Positions 61,642 to 64,000 of a stretch of 64,000 nucleotides of DNA are shown here, one piece after another. The DNA comes from Brachionus plicatilis (taxonomy: Eukaryota > Rotifera > Eurotatoria > Ploima > Brachionidae). Numbering within the stretch: the first letter of the stretch is position 1; the number at the start of each line of letters is the position of its first letter. The stretch spans positions 839,511 to 903,510 of the forward strand of contig QEOQ01000041.1 in the NCBI GenBank assembly GCA_010279815.1. The letters run 5' to 3'. The position numbers and the translations under genes are program-made. The notes under the pieces were generated by a model, which worked only from the letters and a program-made list of their open reading frames with translations, did no database searches and was not told the DNA's origin.

Positions 61642-62293
61642 GGGTCTTGTACCCTTCCCGGACAATTGTCCATGGACAATCATATATGTCTGATTGGTGG
61701 ACAAATTTTTTATTTTATTGTCCATGTATTTTTTCAATTGTCCACCTGTATTTCTAATTGTCCAGGTAATTTACAAAATGTCCAATTAAAAAAAGGTAAT
61801 TAAGTTAACTTATAACAGCTTTTAAAAATAAGAACAAATTGAACAAGTTGAACATGTCAGGGTTAAAGTCAGACAGAATTTAATGAGGAATACAGCTGAT
61901 TTAATTACTGAAAACGAAAATGTAAGTGAAACAATAAATAAAGTAAAGACCCCTAAAAAAAGAGGAAAAAAGAAAAAATGTGAATCAAATGAAAAAGTTT
62001 TTTCACCTAAATATAACTTACGTAAAAAAAGTAAAATTTTTTTTTGATTGAGATAAAAAGTTAAATAGATAATTAATTATATTGAATAATTGACTTAAAA
62101 TAAATAAATTTTTTTTGTGTATTGTCCACATATTTTTCTAATTGTCCATCTGTATTTCTAATTGTCCAGGTAATTTAAAAAAAAATTTTTTTATTAAAAA
62201 TTTTTTAAAAAAAATTTTTTTATTAAAAATTTGTCCACCAATCAGACATATATGATTGTCCATGGACAATTGTCCGGGAAGGGTACAAGACCC
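61642..62293 (+). mobile_element. DNA transposon derivative (652 bp), 8-bp duplication
   Basis: Inverted repeats of about 65 bases start GGGTCTTGTACCCTTCCCGG, with the self-complementary 'attgtccatggacaat' inside each. The flank ttattttg is exact at 61634-61641 and 62294-62301. Subterminal 'attgtcca' repeats occur in both arms. The centre (about 61833-62047) encodes a lysine-rich tail on the plus strand ('EQVEHVRVKVRQNLMRNTAD', 'TPKKRGKKKK', 'PKYNLRKKSK' and a stop), plausibly the last exon of a lost transposase. Confidence 0.85.
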
Positions 62294-62591
62294 TTATTTT
62301 GTGTAAAATCATGTTATAAAATGTAAAAAATGTTAAAAAAAAACAAAAATATTTAATAAAAATCAATTTGCTAGAAAAATTTGACTTTTTTGGCCGTCAG
62401 CATTTTTAAGTTAAGTTCTTAAAATAACGTAATATTACGTAATTTTAAATTATTTTACGTAAGCTAACATTTTATTAAATCCTTCATTTGATGTAACCCG
62501 TTCTGCGGTAAAACACTGTAATCAGTTATTATTTTATTTATTTTTATTATTAAAATATCATGAAGAAAGCCTCAGGCCACTCAGAATGAAT

Positions 62592-63010
62592 TTAACACTA
62601 GAAGCACCAAAAAAAAAAAACTAGAAGCACCAAACGGGGTCAAATGACTCTTTTTAAAATTAAAGATGTTTTAAGGCTTTATTGTTTTAAAAAAATATAT
62701 TAAATTAATCATAAATCAATTTTAAATGATGTAATAAAAAAAAGGATTCCTTTAAAAATTATTTCTCATATTTTTTACAAATAATCACATGTTCCGTTGT
62801 ACATTGTCCGCATACTGATTTATTACAGTTTGTTCAGATTAAATTAGTTTTATAATTGTTGCAAAGGCGAATTTGACACTTAACACGCTTTGGAGAACTT
62901 TTTTCTTGATCATCTAAACTTTGGGCACTTTTACGTAGACTCTTAAGTGTTTGGAGTGCAGAATGGGTAGAATGGGAGTCATTTTGACACCTTGGTGCTT
63001 CTAGTGTTAA
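62592..63010 (-). mobile_element. piggyBac relic with C-terminal cysteine domain
   Basis: TTAA at both ends, followed by inverted CACTAGAAGCACCAA; just inside, GGTGTCAAAATGACTC-like sequence is also inverted. The left terminal repeat is partly duplicated around a poly-A run. On the minus strand about 62780-62915 reads 'KRVKCQIRLCNN', a TGA where Cys is expected, and 'CNKSVCGQCTTEHVIICKKY': the cysteine-rich C-terminal domain of piggyBac transposases. The catalytic part is deleted. Confidence 0.85.
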
Positions 63011-63820
63011 ACCCTTTCTTTCAGTCTTGCGATTTAATGGTAAAAAAAAGAGAAAAAAAAATGTTAAATCAAAATTATTTTTTAATAATTATTCAAAAAT
63101 TAAAGATTTTAATTATGTCTCTTTAATCTCATTATTAAAAAAATCATGAAAAAATATCTTTGACTTTAAAGACTATTTATTGAATGCAAAAAAGATTATG
63201 AATTAATATTTGTGAATTTATTTAGTATTTAAATTTTTTCATTTTTGTTATTATATCAAAAAAAATTTTTTATTTAAAAATTTCATTTTTTTTAGAAATT
63301 AAAATTTATGTAAGTGAATTTAAGATCTGATAATATTTTTAGCCTAATTTTTTAAATTAAGATCTTACATGAAAAATAAAGATAATCTTAAAAAATATTT
63401 CAAAATATTTCAAATCTTGACAAGTTCTTTACATCATTTGCATTGTTTTAGCATAACACAACTTAATGATCTTTGCTAAGATTTGAAAGAGAAATTTGAA
63501 ACAAAAATATTTTTCTTTTTTCTTAGTGTATGTCAGCGATCTTAATTTTCAACTTGTAATTATTTTTATATCAGGATTTTATTTGGAATACCTTTAAGAT
63601 TAGTAATTTATCATATTAAAATTTTATTCAATAAGATTTTTTTTAAGACTCATCTTCCAAATTACATTAAATTAACTTTTACAAGCATAACCTTGATTTA
63701 TAATTGACAATTAATGGCATGTGCGAGACCTGAAATTCATAGACTGATAAATACAGAATTGGAGTTTTAAAAAACCACAAAGAAGGTGCAATCTAAAAAT
63801 CAAAAAACAATGATTAAAAT
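63011..63820. other. gene-free AT-rich region
   Basis: Nothing recognised on either strand. Confidence 0.5.
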
Positions 63821-64000
63821 CAGACTTGGGCAAAAGTCATCAAGTCAAAGTCATTTGACTTGACTTCAAATTTTTTTTTTTTAAAAAAAGTCAATTGACA
63901 TGACTTTAATTTTTTTTGTTAACAAAAAAATTTAAAGTCAAGTCAAATGACTTAGAAAAGACTTTAAAATGACTTTTTTTTTTGACTTTTGCCCAAGTTT
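63821..64000. mobile_element. MITE with cagacttgggcaaaagtca ends (window edge)
   Basis: The left end CAGACTTGGGCAAAAGTCA and right end TGACTTTTGCCCAAGTTT are inverted; long 'aagtcaagtcaaatgactt' subterminal words form further inverted pairs. It resembles the CAGAGTTG family in layout. The window ends at or within a base or two of its right end, so the duplication cannot be checked. Confidence 0.75.

Overview
This is an AT-rich animal genome window (roughly three quarters or more A+T by eye) with compact genes, introns mostly 45-60 bases with GT..AG ends, and very many short decayed transposons. The gene set is metazoan: a Cys-loop receptor, a glutamate transporter, an IFT-dynein light chain and a SAGA deubiquitinase. 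Base composition, intron size and a secreted GH5 mannanase would suit an AT-rich spiralian such as a monogonont rotifer. That assignment is inference only and no species is claimed.

Seven protein genes can be read, six of them with exon models that keep frame throughout: (1) 8505-13173 (+), an alpha-type nicotinic acetylcholine receptor subunit, 10 exons, 620 aa; (2) 16301-18640 (-), an SLC1 excitatory amino acid transporter, 6 exons, 490 aa; (3) 36338-36781 (+), a Tctex1 light chain like DYNLT2B/TCTEX1D2, 1 exon, 147 aa; (4) 36913-41875 (-), a secreted GH5 subfamily-8-like endo-mannanase, 6 exons including a 15-base microexon, 333 aa; (5) 43864-45616 (-), a polyamine/spermine oxidase, 4 exons, 507 aa; (6) 52344-53834 (-), an intronless, GC-rich protein disulfide isomerase ending in KEEL, 496 aa; (7) 57547-60516 (-), a USP22-type deubiquitinase, 10 exons, 560 aa. 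They look like independent genes without operon-like coupling. Genes 3 and 4 converge with only 131 bases between their stop codons.

The rest is mostly mobile-element debris. Non-LTR (LINE) fragments lie at about 5.59-6.18, 9.4-9.7, 10.26-10.7, 15.7-15.9, 25.1-26.25, 27.0-27.47, 29.76-30.07, 33.9-34.0, 43.2-43.65, 46.26-46.35, 47.0-47.47, 48.87-49.27 and 56.1-57.24 kb. Several end in a small 3' stem-loop followed by a simple-repeat tail. DNA-transposon remnants include a hAT element with BED-finger and C-terminal-domain remnants (30477-31611), a piggyBac relic with TTAA ends (62592-63010), a 652-base element with 8-base target duplications (61642-62293), an element with inverted repeats of more than 500 bases around a zinc-finger ORF (about 49.69-51.67 kb), at least one MITE family with 8-base duplications (TIR CAGAGTTG...), and several long foldback elements.

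Long stretches (1-5.5, 18.7-22.1, 23.5-25.1, 31.7-36.3 kb) are low-complexity AT-rich DNA in which I see no gene. I found no CRISPR array, rRNA or convincing tRNA. The most interesting material is the transposon biology (recurrent 3' stem-loops in LINEs, a shared hAT-type MITE family, long foldbacks, nested insertions) and the GH5 mannanase gene, which is a candidate old horizontal acquisition.
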